Source: Gymnorhina tibicen
Lineage: Eukaryota > Chordata > Aves > Passeriformes > Artamidae
NCBI GenBank assembly: GCA_013399875.1
Contig: VXAZ01000587.1
Location: 62,001-126,000, forward strand
Length of the DNA stretch: 64,000 nucleotides
Direction: 5' to 3'
Below, piece after piece: positions 51,701 through 63,624 of the stretch; the first letter of the stretch is position 1; each line of letters opens with the position of its first letter. Under the pieces are notes generated by a model that saw only the letters and a list, made by a program, of their open reading frames with translations, was not told where the DNA came from and ran no database searches. Made by a program: the position numbers and the translations under genes.

Positions 51701-54700
51701 TTTAAATCACTTAACAACAAACCAAAAGTCAAATCCTGAGCCTGCTGCTAAGAAGAGAGAATAAATTATATCCGAGACTCCAGGAACATAGATTAATCTA
51801 CAACTCAAATACTCTCAGTGGGGGAATGGCAAAAAATATCCTCTCTGAAACAGCATATAATGGACTTGTTTGAAGGGCTTGGCCTCACTCATTTAAGGTG
51901 CATTTTACTGAATTCTGGGACAGATTGGTAAAGATGGAACCAGGGGAACAGCGCTGCTACCTAGTCTCAGCCTGCCAAAGATCTTCTCTGCTTCCTTCAG
52001 TCCAGCAAGAAGAGCCTTTGCCCCACCACAGTCCCCCTGGGCACACGCTGGCCCTGCCACCCCACCCCGCAGACAAATTCAGTCTAGACACGTTCCCAGG
52101 GGCGGCTCCACTGCAGAGTCACTGGAGCAAGGCACCGCTGCCCGTCATGCCTCTGTGGAGAGACTCACAAAGGCAAATCCTTTTCTCCTGTTTTCATACT
52201 TTACGGCAGTTTCTAAAATTACTTTTGGAATCTGTCTGCAATTCCGCTCTTCAAAACATATTTCCAAACGTTGTAGATGTGGAAACGTGCACACCAAACA
52301 CTGCCTGTTTGCACTGGGAGTCACTCAACAGCAAGCGACATTGCAAAATAATTAGAACATAAATGAAGTGAATGAGTTAATTGAAGTGCTTGGTGGCACG
52401 TGCTATCTTTGCAGTTGATTTAGTGTGAAAACAAGGAACCAGGTATTTGAAAAAAATAATAAACAAACAACCAAACAACAAAAGAAAACCAAAAAAATAC
52501 CCAACAGTTCACTCTGGCAACAAATTTGTATGCTGTGGCTCCAAGCCGGATTGAGCTTCAGAGACCCTAGCACAGAACCAAAAATGCTGCTGCTATCAGA
52601 TGTAAAGCATTGAGGTAACATTATTTGATGCTGCCAGTGCACATCTGTCCAAAACCAAAAAAATCAATGCTGGATAGAGTTTATAAAAGGTCATATAAAA
52701 GCAAAGAAACTTTGGTGATGTGTTAAGTGCATTGTTAAGCACCAATTACACTGAAACAGAGCTTACCTGCATAACGCTTCTGCATCAAAGTATCTGGAAT
52801 GTCTATGGTCAATAATGATAATGTCGTGGTGCTTATCTAGAAAACATTCTAGTGCAGACTGAGGTGTCCTGGCAATATTACACCGGAATCCAGCCTTGTC
52901 GCACGCCCAGCGGAACCCGCTACTCTGGTCGTCTTCCTCAGCAAACACTAACAGTACCTGAGGCAAAGACAGGCAGTGGATCATCACCAACAAATCTTAC
53001 GCTTTACAGTGGATTCTGTGACTTTTCCCTCCTCTTAACGTGTTTTTTAAAGCCACTTTTGAGGCTTAATCCATTGTTTTCAACAGAATTGCTTTCTACA
53101 GACCACTGCTTTTTTTATAGTTGTCTGTATACAGAGGTGTTTCAAGTGGGTGAAACGTTCTGCCAGAGCCTTGCGTATCCACAGGGGAAGAACACATTTT
53201 GGAACTGTCTCTCTTGTCATTATCTACCAAGAGAGCTTAGGCAAGCAGCTGAGACAAGATGCCTGTGTTTCAGACAGTGTGCATGAACCAACAGTGAGTC
53301 CACTTCACTTCACGGAAACTGTCTCACATGCAACCTTTTTCTTGGGGTTTATTTTTCTTTCCAGGATCGTATTCCAGAAAAGGGAAAACAAACCAAAAAA
53401 AAGCCACGGTTCATCTCGTGTGAATCAGTATTTAATGCTGCTTCAATGGCACGATGAAAAATGTGCTTTCCTTTCCATCCCATCCTAATTCCCCAAAGTG
53501 CTGGCTGCTGCCCACTCTGTGGGGTTTCTGGATACTCAGGACAGGCTGGTCAAAAGGAACTCACGCCAGACTGAAATCATAAGCAGTACCTCTGTATATG
53601 GAGTCCTCGTGTGACTCCTACACAAAGCCTGCCATGGGATTTACATCACAGAAGGAGATTATCGCAGCTGAAATCCAGAACTGGAGGTCAGACCCATGAG
53701 CCAGTATTTGCTCTGTCCTAACTTGCCGTGTAATTGCCAGCAACTAATCTCTCTGACCCTTTTTAAAAGCAACACAATGCCTACAGACTAAAAGTATGAT
53801 AAGGCCCAATTCCTTTAAAATGTATTTCCAGTTCCAGGATTTAATACAGTGCAGAAGATGAACAAAGTCTGCTAAGGATGACTCTCACCGAGGTGACTGC
53901 GCTTTGGGTCAGGATAATGTTTTGCAGAAGAAAACTTCTCTTGCCTGAAAGAATGCAGCCTGGCAGACTATAGACCTATGTTGTGTCGATTTTGGGGATG
54001 GCTCAGCACATGCAGCCTTGTGGGAAGAATGGATAAGTAAGCCAGCGTTTGGTCTGTTGTCCCAAGACACCAATCTTGCAGTAGTTTAATCAAACCACAC
54101 TCAGATATATGCTTTGGTCAGGCAAAGTGAAGCACGTGTAACTCACATCTCACCCCACTGCTGTTTATCTTCTGGGTGATTTTAGGAACTCCAGTGCTGC
54201 TACACTTTGGACCAGGCTGGTGAAATGTCTACCAGTAAATCTTAACATTTCCATGTACTGCATAATTTTGTAAGAATGAAGGACTTTGTTCTTAAGACAG
54301 ACATTTTCAGATTATGAGGTCCAGATTGCCTCTGCTGAGGAATTTTGCAATTACTGACTGAGGAGCATCTTAGATGATTAATGGTTCAGTATGCCTTGGG
54401 ATGTGGGAGAATTTCCAAAGGAAGTCCAAAGGAGTCATATATCTCCGAACCTCATGTCCATCCCAGGCAAAATGAGGGGGAAAATGACATTAACCCTTTA
54501 TTAATAAAGGGATAAAAGAGGATTAATTATTGTCAGTCAGTAATGAATAGCAAAAAAAGAAAAATTTTGCCAAACTCACTTCATATTTTTTGCAATAACA
54601 TTGCAAGTTTGGTTGGCTTAGTATCAGTTTGATGAGATTTTGATTAAGAATTTGACTTCCAGTAAAATACAAAATGAGGCACAAACTAAATTGATTACAA

Positions 54701-54986
54701 GGTAACTAGCAGAAAGAACAGATAGCTCTATGAGCTGAGAGATGGTTGGAGAAAACAGGCAGGGATTTTTGGATACCACATAGAATGTCACAATAAAAAT
54801 CTGTTATGTGCACATTATCTCTTGAGCACGATACTCTGTGAAGATCCCTGTAACCCTAAAAATTCCAGTCATAAATTTTAAGCTAACATCTGTGATATTT
54901 CAAGACTTCAGTCTGAACTGCTGTGTTACCTGAAGTTGATCTTGATGAAGTCTCATAGGGCCAAACTGCACATCTGTTACTGGTGC
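24681..54986 (-). CDS. PDE8A: PDE8A, high-affinity cAMP-specific 3',5'-cyclic phosphodiesterase 8A (exons 2 to last)
   Basis: Seen: 21 exons with consensus GT-AG sites and matching phases, totalling 2304 bases (767 residues plus TAG at 24681-24683). Domain order: receiver-like domain ([30 protein letters not shown]), PAS domain ([38 protein letters not shown]), linker with [13 protein letters not shown], then the HD-type catalytic domain ([58 protein letters not shown]). All metal-binding His/Asp motifs and the nucleotide-binding glutamine motif are present. Known: PDE8 enzymes hydrolyse cAMP with high affinity, resist IBMX and bind Raf-1. The human isoform has 829 residues, so only the ~62-residue first exon is missing, upstream of the window. 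PDE8A rather than PDE8B because of the linker (HKD-RKGSLDV) and the C-terminal LRPPPE. Confidence 0.96.
25521..25650 (-). CDS. PDE8A: PDE8A exon 21: nucleotide-binding glutamine exon
   Basis: Acceptor ttttttgcag, donor gtaagc, 130 bases. Encodes [40 protein letters not shown] and AWD. The Gln of SQLSFIDYF is the invariant purine-selective residue. Confidence 0.96.
26550..26714 (-). CDS. PDE8A: PDE8A exon 20
   Basis: Acceptor atgttacag, donor gtaagg, 165 bases (55 codons). Encodes [40 protein letters not shown] and [15 protein letters not shown]. The Asp of KCAD is the last metal ligand of the PDE catalytic site. Confidence 0.96.
26715..30078 (-). other. PDE8A intron 19/20 (3.4 kb)
   Basis: No gene or RNA recognised. 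It has a short AAT/ATA microsatellite-like patch near 27421-27441. The ~200-codon ORF at 28542-29153 has no recognisable protein features. Confidence 0.5.
30079..30211 (-). CDS. PDE8A: PDE8A exon 19
   Basis: Acceptor tttaaacag, donor gtaagc, 133 bases. Encodes [40 protein letters not shown] and EENG, part of the conserved PDE helical core. Confidence 0.95.
30942..31159 (-). CDS. PDE8A: PDE8A exon 18: HD metal-binding exon
   Basis: Acceptor tattttcag, donor gtgagc, 218 bases. Encodes [40 protein letters not shown] and [20 protein letters not shown]. It includes the HD motif HDVDHPG that binds the catalytic metals. Confidence 0.96.
32571..32743. repeat. 173-bp duplication, copy 1, ending in poly(A) and a single N
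   Basis: From GGACTTACAGCACTTCAAC to AAATTACCC plus an A run, closed by one N at 32743. The identical sequence starts again at 32744. It lies in a PDE8A intron. Confidence 0.95.
32744..32930. repeat. 173-bp duplication, copy 2, with a longer A run and an N
   Basis: Identical to copy 1 up to the A run, which is longer here (about 21 A), then a second N at 32930. Identical copies separated by single N after a homopolymer suggest a false join of overlapping contig ends. Confidence 0.95.
33990..34188 (-). CDS. PDE8A: PDE8A exon 17: catalytic histidine exon
   Basis: Acceptor ttctccacag, donor gtgagt, 199 bases. Encodes [40 protein letters not shown] and [18 protein letters not shown]. The [12 protein letters not shown] stretch carries the general-acid histidine and the first metal-binding histidine. 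Confidence 0.96.
35891..36026 (-). CDS. PDE8A: PDE8A exon 16: start of catalytic region
   Basis: Acceptor cctcaaaag, donor gtcagt, 136 bases. Phase fixes the start at AGACT rather than at the AG two bases later. Encodes [40 protein letters not shown] and ATHK. Confidence 0.92.
36315..36363 (-). CDS. PDE8A: PDE8A exon 15
   Basis: Acceptor atttaacag, donor gtaagt, 49 bases. Encodes [16 protein letters not shown], which corresponds to human [16 protein letters not shown]. Confidence 0.93.
38774..38938 (-). CDS. PDE8A: PDE8A exon 14: linker to catalytic domain
   Basis: Acceptor tacattag, donor gtaagt, 165 bases. Encodes [40 protein letters not shown] and [15 protein letters not shown]. Matches PDE8A; phase 0 at both ends. 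Confidence 0.94.
39504..39574 (-). CDS. PDE8A: PDE8A exon 13: linker with PKA-type phosphorylation site
   Basis: Acceptor tgctcacag, donor gtaacc, 71 bases. Encodes [20 protein letters not shown] and ITK. RRRSS fits the PKA consensus; the human equivalent serine (Ser359) is a reported PKA site that raises activity. Confidence 0.93.
40549..40626 (-). CDS. PDE8A: PDE8A exon 12: linker
   Basis: Acceptor tcttcacag, donor gtatgt, 78 bases. Encodes [20 protein letters not shown] then SRGSD. Human PDE8A has HKDRRKGSLDVK at this place, which separates it from PDE8B. Confidence 0.9.
41575..41617 (-). CDS. PDE8A: PDE8A exon 11: 43-base linker exon
   Basis: Acceptor gaattgtag, donor gtacga, 43 bases. 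Encodes [14 protein letters not shown]. It corresponds to human AEKISECVQSDT and restores the phase needed by the next exon. This linker is poorly conserved, so the call rests on phase and position as well as similarity. Confidence 0.82.
41718..41769 (-). CDS. PDE8A: PDE8A exon 10: end of PAS
   Basis: Acceptor gcctgcag? The acceptor AG lies at 41771-41770, followed by A that completes a Gly codon; donor gtaagt; 52 bases. Encodes [17 protein letters not shown], the last PAS strand. Confidence 0.9.
42348..42436 (-). CDS. PDE8A: PDE8A exon 9: PAS strands
   Basis: Acceptor ttttttcag, donor gtaagt, 89 bases. Encodes [20 protein letters not shown] and [10 protein letters not shown], the C-terminal PAS beta strands. 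Confidence 0.94.
42437..46765 (-). other. PDE8A intron 8 (4.3 kb)
   Basis: The second-largest intron in the window among those fully contained. Nothing recognised. A C-rich patch at about 45.9-46.25 kb gives overlapping ORFs of 94-138 codons on both strands, without homology I know. Confidence 0.5.
46766..46903 (-). CDS. PDE8A: PDE8A exon 8: PAS core
   Basis: Acceptor atttcacag, donor gtgagt, 138 bases (46 codons). Encodes [20 protein letters not shown] then [20 protein letters not shown], with the classic PAS N-P-A-F and G-Y motifs. Confidence 0.95.
48242..48320 (-). CDS. PDE8A: PDE8A exon 7: start of PAS domain
   Basis: Acceptor ttctccag, donor gtttgt (weak but GT), 79 bases. Encodes [20 protein letters not shown] and EDHVIQ, the first helix and strand of the PAS domain. 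Confidence 0.91.
48553..48641 (-). CDS. PDE8A: PDE8A exon 6: receiver-PAS connector
   Basis: Acceptor gtttgcag, donor gtaatt, 89 bases. Encodes [20 protein letters not shown] and [10 protein letters not shown], the helical connector between the two sensory domains. Confidence 0.93.
50052..50109 (-). CDS. PDE8A: PDE8A exon 5
   Basis: Acceptor tttcaaag, donor gtatgt, 58 bases. Encodes [19 protein letters not shown], the end of the receiver-like domain. Ends in phase 0. Confidence 0.9.
50966..50990 (+). repeat. (TTTG)n microsatellite
   Basis: Five or so TTTG units in a PDE8A intron. Confidence 0.85.
51543..51599 (-). CDS. PDE8A: PDE8A exon 4
   Basis: Acceptor tatttaaag, donor gtaaat, 57 bases. 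Encodes [19 protein letters not shown], the next strand-helix of the receiver domain. Human PDE8A has SIRSSKLSENTVIVGVVRR. Confidence 0.9.
52767..52957 (-). CDS. PDE8A: PDE8A exon 3: receiver-like domain
   Basis: Acceptor tgcctcag, donor gtaagc, 191 bases. Encodes [20 protein letters not shown] and [20 protein letters not shown]. This matches the two-component receiver fold (acidic pocket EEDD and an Asp at the end of the IIIID strand) that is peculiar to PDE8 among PDEs. Confidence 0.95.
54930..54986 (-). CDS. PDE8A: PDE8A exon 2
   Basis: Acceptor ttcttctag, donor gtaaca, 57 bases. Encodes [19 protein letters not shown], the segment just before the receiver-like domain. It is phase 0 at both ends. 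Confidence 0.92.
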
Positions 54987-57900
54987 CTAGAAGAAATAAG
55001 AAGGGAACTTATTAATGCATTATACCTAAGGAAGAAGAAAAATTATCTCTGTTATCTCTCTTATCTACCACTGTCTGGGGAATATACTGCTACCATTATG
55101 AGGCTGCTTCTTATGAGGGTCTTATTCTGGTTTTGTGAGTTTATGTGCTAAGCTGCATTAACAGTTAGAAATAACAAGCTAGTCTTCAAGTCATTTTTTA
55201 TTGTTATTTTAAATGTAAACTAACAGATTAGTCATGAGAGTCTGGGAGACAGATTGTTATTTTTCTGTATCCTCTGTATCACCCCAGCTGTTCTGCAAAA
55301 CATGGAAGTGTTTAAAACTTGCTTCTTTTAAAGTCCAAAAAAAGCATTAAAGCTCCGGGAGAAACACAAAAATACGTAACTCTTCTCTGAGAATTTCACA
55401 TGCAACAGGTGCCCGAATGTCACATGTAACGGGTGCCCAGGGGTGCTAGAGAAACACACTGATCTCATTCCTCCAAGAGCATTTTGCTGCACTCCCTGCT
55501 GCCCGCCCAACCCCTCCAGGGCAGGTTCCAGAATGCAGGGATTTGCTGGGATGAAGGGGGTACTCAGCACACAGTTTTGCTTCGAAGAACCCTGCAAAAA
55601 TGCTGTCCTGTGTGGGTGATTCCCACATTAGATTCTGTTCAAGTGACACAGCTCAGTTTAGGATGCACGAGCTGAGCCAGCATCCTTCCCCCTCACTTGT
55701 CCCTCCGTGGGAAGGAGGGCAATGACCACAAGTGCTGTTTAGCACAACTGCTACTCTTTTATATGATCCACCATTAATCAAACTTCAACACGAATGGCCC
55801 TTCAATTGGTATGAGACTACTTCTAAAGGAGTTAAACACATAAATACAGAGGGAGACTCTAATAGGATGACACAGGTTCAGTTCTTTGGGAATTCCCACC
55901 AGGCAAGTGTCAGCACTTCAAGTGTACTTAAATATTCTTCATTTCTTGTCCCAGAAATAAAAGCCAAAAAGCAGGAATAACAATGTTCCCGATTCAAAAT
56001 AGGAAACAAAGTCCAGCCAATGGTCCTTGGAGTGACACAGACTCTTCAAAAGTAACGAGTAAGAAACCAGAAGAAAATAATCTTTGGCAATGCAGTAAGG
56101 CACCTCTGGACTGAAATGTTAAAAAAAAAAGGAGGGGCTGTTGGGCACAAAGGTGGCATTTTTATATTGTTCTTTTTCAAAATTAAAGCCACACATGAAG
56201 ATCAGAGTTATTGCTTTGCAGCCTATAATTTTCCCAATAAGTAGTTTTAAAGAATCATCAGCACATCCCACAGAAAAATCTTTTAGAATTGCATGCTCCA
56301 CTCCTATGACCTTAATGCTCCATTGCTCAGCCCTAAGAGCATCTCATTTGTGATTTTATTTATTTATCAACTTGGAAGTCATCACTGCAACATTAAATAA
56401 GCAAGAAACACGAGTCAAGGAAAAATGGCAACATAGTGCCTACAAAGGCATGCCAGGAACCAGTGTTTGCCCATCTTGCTTAAGTGGGCCTTTAAGAGCT
56501 GATGTTAAAATGACATGGAGGAGTTTCAGATCTACCCAGTTATTCTGGTCAGATCGGCTTAGTTTAAATACTCCAGTCTTTCTTTTTTTTTTTTTTCTTC
56601 CCTGATTTTGAGACCAAAAATCTCTCTTCAGTTGGAAAACCCAAGCTGCTTTACTCTCCCCTATGGTATATCCTCCAATTATTCCAAATCTGCACTACAA
56701 AACAGCAAAGGCTTTTGCTGATAGTGCACATAGCAGGAGGGAATCCAGCTCCTTGCACCAGTGTTACTGGTTTGGCAGCACTGACAGTAGTAACCACTCG
56801 TCCTGAATCAGTACCATCAGCAGAAGTGCCTGAAGGACATGGAGGGAGTATGTCAACTGAGTAAAAGGTGCCTTTCTACAGTCACTTTTCTGAGCAGAAC
56901 TGCACTTCAAATCAAACCTTCGCCTGTTTTTTGTGCACTCCACCTGCCAGCAGAGCACGGTGACTGCTCTGTGTCACCGGGCAGTGGCCTGAGCTGGAGG
57001 GTTCAGATCCAGAGCTGAACTTCACTGGCATCTGAGGGGATGCAAAACCCCATCTACCAGGCCAGGGTACCCTTGGACTACCAGTCCCAGCCCAAGGGGA
57101 ATTTTAACAAATGAGATAAACACAGTATGGCCAGTTACTGCTTTTCAGATGCTTCTTTCTTGTAAGAAGTTTGTGAATGGTCATCAGAGTATTTAAAGCA
57201 GTGAGCCTGAAAAACACTTTTCTGCCAGAAATATGTGGCTGTTGCTGCACTGAAAATACCTGTCCATGCACCATTTAAGCCTAAGTCACAAGAAGTGACC
57301 AAATGAGATAACCTGTCTTGTTACACATTAACTCGCTGTCCTGAGTACAATCAAAGCCTTGGTCTGCATCTCAGCTGGAAAATTTTGGTGAACTCCAGTT
57401 AATTCTTAATCCTCTTGAAATCTGTTCAAATAACTTGATTAATCATTTAAACTTTTTGTGACTGCAGGTAGCACTGGGAAGTAACACGCTGATTAAGTAC
57501 TGTGTCAGAAATCAAGGCTCCAGCAAGGATTAGCAGAAAACTCCCAACTGTCGCTGAACTAAATGAGCTTTAAAAATACCTCTAATGCTGCAAGCTTAGA
57601 ACAAAACCAAACACAGCCAAAGCTCTCATGTATAGTAACTGCACGAACACATCTTTATCCACTCACACCTTTTTCTACTTCTTCCTTGGAATTTCTTTCC
57701 TAGTTGGAAAGCCTGAGTACATTTTCAGATTGGCAGACACGACTTAGGCATGTGACAGCCTTCCAGGCAGGCACAGATTGGGAAGAGTGTCTGAGAAGAC
57801 AGAGGTAGGACTAGCTGTGGGTTCCTGGAACTGACTGTGATAGAGCTGGGTCTGTTGCCAAAGAGCTGCTGACACAAAGTCCGTAAGTGCAGCGTGTGTG

Positions 57901-60900
57901 ACTGTGGCTCTTCAAAAGCACACACAGCAACTGCAGCCATTTCACACTCTCTGACCCCTGAACTACTGCTGGTAGCACTTATTTCCCCCTCAAATCTGCC
58001 TTTCTTATTTGAACACTGTATTTTCTGTCCTGTGGAACCAGCCCCGGCCCCAGCACAAAGTGGGATTCATCCCGAGGCAATGGCCTTAGCCGTAAGTGAT
58101 TGACAGCTGTCAACAGGGAAGGTCATCCACTGACTGCTGTGAGCAGCTCAGCACTCGCCAGAAATTATCTCTGTGTTGTAGCAGCTACACTGCAAACACT
58201 GAAATTGCTGATAGAAATAGTTCATGTTTCCAGTGCCCTGAGAAAAGTGAATGTCGGGTACACAAAAACAAGTGAAATAAGCTTTAACAACAGAGACCTA
58301 CACAACTGTGACTGATCTGATTAAAGAACAACAAACTCGGTGTTGACCCGACATAACCTGGCAAAGTACTTCTTTCTGTGAGTCATTCTTCATATTTTAC
58401 CAGAACAGAATCTACAGGAATGGTCTGTTCATCACTGCTGGATTGTTTTTGCTTTCTTCCTACAGCTAGAAAAACTTGAAATGAACTTGCTCAATGAATA
58501 AATGCAGAAAGGAAGAAAGGGTGGACATAAAGCCAGCTTGATTCACATGCTCCCTTTGGTGACAAATTGCCTGGCTGGTTACAGGGACAGATCTTTGCAG
58601 CCCGCAGGTCTCCTATTTGCTAGAAGTGGGGTATCCTGGCTTTCTCCAAAACATCTCTTACCCTTGGAGAGGAGAGCACACCTAAAATTTTGGGCAGGAT
58701 CAGCTCCCAAAAAATCCTTTGGCTATTAACTTCCATGCAGTACTCCTGCTATGGAGGCACAAGTGCATTCCTGCTGGAGGCTGATTTTCTTAAGGCACCT
58801 CCTTGCTGAAGTTTTTGTGGGATGTTTTAAAGCAGAGCCCCGTGCAGCCCAAGGCAACCCTCGGCAGAGCGGCTGCTGCAGCGCTGCCCACCCACGAGAG
58901 GGGCTGGTGGGGAGCAGGAATGCTCCCCTGGCATCCACAGGGCTCCATCCCTTCCTTTCTGCCACAGCAGGAGCTGTGCTGGCGACAGGAACGACTCCTG
59001 CTCTGACCATTCCACGCACAGCCCTGGCCTCCTGATCGTACTCCTCCCTGCAGGGCAGCTGGGAGCACTCTCCCTTTTCCAGGTGAGCACAGCTCCTTTC
59101 TCCTGCAACTCGATTGCACAAAGAGGTGCCACGAACCTCTGCTGAATGGATTGCAGACGGAAGCTGCTGCTGGAGGGCAACATCAGCGTGCAGTGGGCAG
59201 GCAGTCAGAATCTCTGACTCGCTGTAATATATGACAAATAGCTACGACGATCAGACATAGGACTTCACTGCTGGTCCTAATGGAATACGGCCAGCAAAAT
59301 TAATCACCTTCCTCAGATCAATGTTTTAAGACACCACCAAAAAATTTTTACCCTATTTTAAAATACATACTTAAAATTTCTACGCATACTAGGTACGTGA
59401 TATGAATCTGCATGGGGCTGACTCATCACAGTAAGATTTAACAGTCTTCATTATCAAGATATGCTGGAAGCCATAGGACTGTTAATATAAACTGAATTTC
59501 CATAATTCTAAGAAAAACGGAGATCCATTTTACAAGGAAAGAAAATCCTTTCTCTTAACCTACCATTTTAAGCATAGATTTATCACCCTAGAAAACAAAA
59601 GCTCAAATGAACTCATAGATTTATACCACACCTTAAACATTTATTGATTTGAGTTCTATTTGCTGCAGAAATTTGAATTCTGCATGATTATATACTTTCT
59701 CAGAAACCTCAGCCAAATCCTCCTGGATGCTGAAGGCTAGGAAATAAACAATTTCCTACCAACTGGCATGACAAGCTGCAGGATCTTGTCCAGCCAGGTC
59801 ATACCAGCACGGTGCCTCCTTCTCAACAGAGAGGGGCTTTGTGACTCATTGTAGCTCATACTTCTGGGCGAGAAAAGTCTCCATGCTCAGGATCAGGTAT
59901 TCACAATTCACATTTTTCTTTGCTTATAATAACCTTTATCACTTTCTGAAGTACATGAATACTAATCCAATCCACGTTCATTTACCTATTTCCTTCTCTG
60001 AGGAAATGCACCTAAGTAGATGACCTAAGGCTCAGCTTCCTATTTTCCATGCACTTTCTGCTAGACACTGAACATCACTGATCATGTCTTCCTTGCAGAC
60101 TCTGACAGCACTCTTTTGTTACCAGCTCAGCATTGGTACAAGTAATGTAAAATGCTGTCTGAGCAGATCTTCCTAATGGGCACAACTGTGCAGAGCACAA
60201 AATGAATTTTACAGTCCACAGCCTGAATTCCAGCCTGGTTAGAAACAGTGAAATCCAGAGCAATTCCATCAAGTACGAGGAAAATATGCTGGATTTACTT
60301 CAGTGCAAATGAAATGGGAGTCTGGCTCTGTGCAGCTCCTTCTTTTGTTGTTTGGAGGCCACAACAGTTTGAGAAACGAATAAGAGAGAACAAAGTGTCC
60401 AAGGTTTCTGCCTTTGCTCAACAGATTCAAGGACAAAGGTAAACTTGGCCTTCAAAGACCCTGTGCCGTACAGAGTCAGTTTATTCTTTGCTGAAATACA
60501 AAGACATGAGTTCTGAAAGGCAATTAAAATTTACCGAAACTGCTCTTCAACCTAGATGAAACCTGTTAATTCCAGCCCTTGATATTTTTTTCCTATTTCT
60601 TCTTCATATAAGATGTAGACAAATGTCACAGACTCTGAACTCATAATGTAGCATTCTGACTCAGTGCTTTGATAAAATCTAGCATTTAGATTAATCTAAA
60701 TCGTGTTCTCACTGATGCATCTCTCTCAGTGAAACAATACTGATTTATATCTGTCACGAGGCCTGCAGATCACCCCATGTTTTGTTCCAGTACAGTTTTC
60801 CTTTTATCTATTTCCTGTTTTAAATTGATTCCTAGAAGAATTATCTACAGTGCTGCCATGTAACAATACAGCACACAGTAAGTGATGGGGTAACACACCC

Positions 60901-61390
60901 TCTGTTTTCTTAATCCGTTTCTTAAGTTTTAGTTCATGTTTTTGAACCAGTTGTACATAAATGAGCTCTTGGAGAGCCAAACTCCGGCCTCCGATTCACA
61001 TCATTAGCAACACACAATTTTGACAGCTTGCAGTTTTCCTGAGAAGAAAAGCTTTATTGAGTGTAACGAGTCGCCAGAGCTCTCACGTCAGGCTGCTGGC
61101 CCTTCTCTCTGGGCATGTAACCAGCCACGGGACTCACGTTCTTATTCCCAGTGAACTGACACCACTTTGCTGCTCCAAAATCCAGCCCCTCTTCCATTAC
61201 TCAGCCTGGGGGCTGAATTTTTGTGTTAACCCAGGTCCTGAGGAAGCCTCCCAGGAAGTTTACACCCTGGTGGGACTGGGGCTGCTTTACGGGAGTGCTG
61301 GCACACAGCGCTGAACACCGAGGCTCTCCCAGGCACAGCTGGTTTTTGGCTGTACGTTCAGCTTGCCACATGTGCCAACCACTATTATAT

Positions 61391-61411
61391 TTGTTTGTTT
61401 GTTTGTTTGTC
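61391..61411 (+). repeat. (TTTG)n microsatellite
   Basis: About five TTTG units, in PDE8A intron 1. Confidence 0.85.
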
Positions 61412-63031
61412 TGTGTTTTGGGCCTGGCTGCCCACTGCATTTCCTCAGTGCAGTAAGTGAAGCCAAGCTAAAACAGAACTGCAGCAATGCTGTTGGGAAA
61501 TCACGCTCGCTGCCTTCTCGCACACTTCAGACGTAACCAAGAACTCCCACTTTCTACTGTTTTGTAAGTCCTCCCCCTATTCTTTACAGGAAACTTTGGT
61601 TATCAAACTGCAAGCGTAGCACATGCAAAAGTGAATCATTCTGTTTGACTGGGAATAATTAACAGTGCTGTCCCAAAGTGACTCGTGCTATCATCTCGCT
61701 GTGGTAAGGCCCGCATGGCCTCTGGCCCAGACGAGTGGCCCGCTGTGGTCACGCTGTACAATGACAGCAGAAAAAGCCACTCAGCAGTCCCTGCCACTGG
61801 TAAAGGTCTGAACTTTTACACAGAACATGCTGACAAACTGGGGGACTTTTTTAGCTCCTGATACAGTATTAAAGTGATAGAACAAACGTCATTATCACTT
61901 AGCGCGCCTACGGAGCGATTGCACAGATCTCCAAACTTGAAGAGGGAGGTTGCTGGTTTCGTTTTGACATTCAGAGGAACTGAGGCACCAAGGGAGAGCC
62001 CCAGCCCTCCTCATGCTGAGCCCTGGCAGCCCTGGGCAGGGTATCCAGTGCCCCTCCTTGCTGGCCAACCTACAGCAGTAGGCACTGGTAATACTGGGTA
62101 TTATCAACCATTAGGCCGATACCTGGGAAACACCCACTTATTTCTGAAATTCAAAATTATGCTGGTGATGATTCAAACAAGTTATATCACATCTTGGTAA
62201 TCACAGCAGTCCTGTAGGTTCCTAAGCTAAGCAGATTCAACTCCAGCAAAGCGACTCTGCAAATCTCACACTACATATTTACACAAGAGTTCTCACTCTG
62301 AATGAATCACACAGCAAAAAGGGATTGAATACATCAGCCAAGTCAGAAAAAGAGAGCCATTTACTCATTAATCCACACTGACTTTTCCGTCCAATGAGAA
62401 TAAAGTTGAACAGAAACCAGTCCTCATATAAAAATCATTCAAATCCTGAAAGTTGTATTTGCTGCAGCATCTACCTGATTCAAAGACCCCTTTTAGACCT
62501 GCATGTTATGCACAAGTACACTGGGCTTGACATTTCATCTATTTGTCTGTTTAGAAGAGAAAAAAAAAAAGTGAATTATACACTCCATAACAACAAATGT
62601 GAATAACCTTAACGCTGGTCTGTGCCTCGTGGTTGTCATTTCGCCAAATGCTATTCTGACCAACCAGCACAGAATTTAAAGTGCCCTAAGTCTTCACAAT
62701 CTTAAGATTTGAGATGGCTCAGTGGGGTCTTCATTAAGGTCCCACTTTCTGACTGAAAGCGCTGGCAAGAATTTCTCCATTCAGGCCAAATATGCACAGA
62801 ACTTTGGAGGCTGTGAGGTCTCCCCATACTGAATCCCTGGGCTGCTCACTGAACTATAGTCAAATATTTCTGTGTGGTGAGGCCATGCTGCGGAGCATCT
62901 GTAGTTATATCCTGCACTAAGAGAAAAACAGCAGCTTAAATGATCTGGCCTGTACTTTAGGAGAATTTTTTAAACCCTGTAATAATGGTTTGCTATACAT
63001 AGGTTGCAGAAATGGATGCCTTTATCAATGC

Positions 63032-63046
63032 AAAAAAAAAAAAAAA
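63032..63046 (+). repeat. Poly(A) run
   Basis: An A run of about 15 followed by GGAAAAAAG. No retroelement body is recognised directly upstream, so its origin is open. Confidence 0.6.
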
Positions 63047-63624
63047 GGAAAAAAAGTAGTATGAACATTTTCAGCTGTTCAAACAGGAACAGAATGTGCA
63101 ACATGCAGAAACTGAGTTGCTTCAGATGAAGAAAAAAAAAGAATCTTTAAGGCACTAGCACCTAATTCCATGTTTTATTTGTTTCTGACAAAATTCAAGG
63201 GTCAGATAGAATACCCTGTACCTCAGAGCAAATGTCCTGCAAAGTCAGGCATCCCTGGCACTCCGGGGTTGTGTGCCAGTAAGGGTTGTGATTGCCTCTG
63301 TGAGATGGCACCTCATGGGCAGCTGAACAGCCCATCCAGGTGGATATTGCAACTTGCTGGGTTTCAGGAGCTCTTCCCTTGGACTCCACCAAATCTGAGA
63401 CTGCTCTGTTTCCCCTCTGCAATCAGGACCAGCCCCACTCTATCTCACAAAATGCTTTAACGGCAGCCACATAAAAACAATGCGCCTAGCAACTCCCAGA
63501 AGGCTGAGAGACTTGTTTCCTCTCCCCTCTTCCCCTCGGCTGACACAGCTCTGGTTATTCCACTGGCTGGGCGAGCTGTAACTGAGCTCTGGGGACCAAC
63601 TCACTCCTCGTACGCCGGCATCGC

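Noticed and set aside
24681..54986. Assignment to PDE8B
   Set aside because: The catalytic core would fit either paralogue, but the HKD-RKGSLDV linker, [10 protein letters not shown] and the terminal LRPPPE follow PDE8A.
58726..59183. Cluster of overlapping ORFs in a GC-richer patch, considered as PDE8A exon 1
   Set aside because: No MGCAPS-like N-terminus and no donor in the right phase. CpG density is low for a PDE8A promoter.
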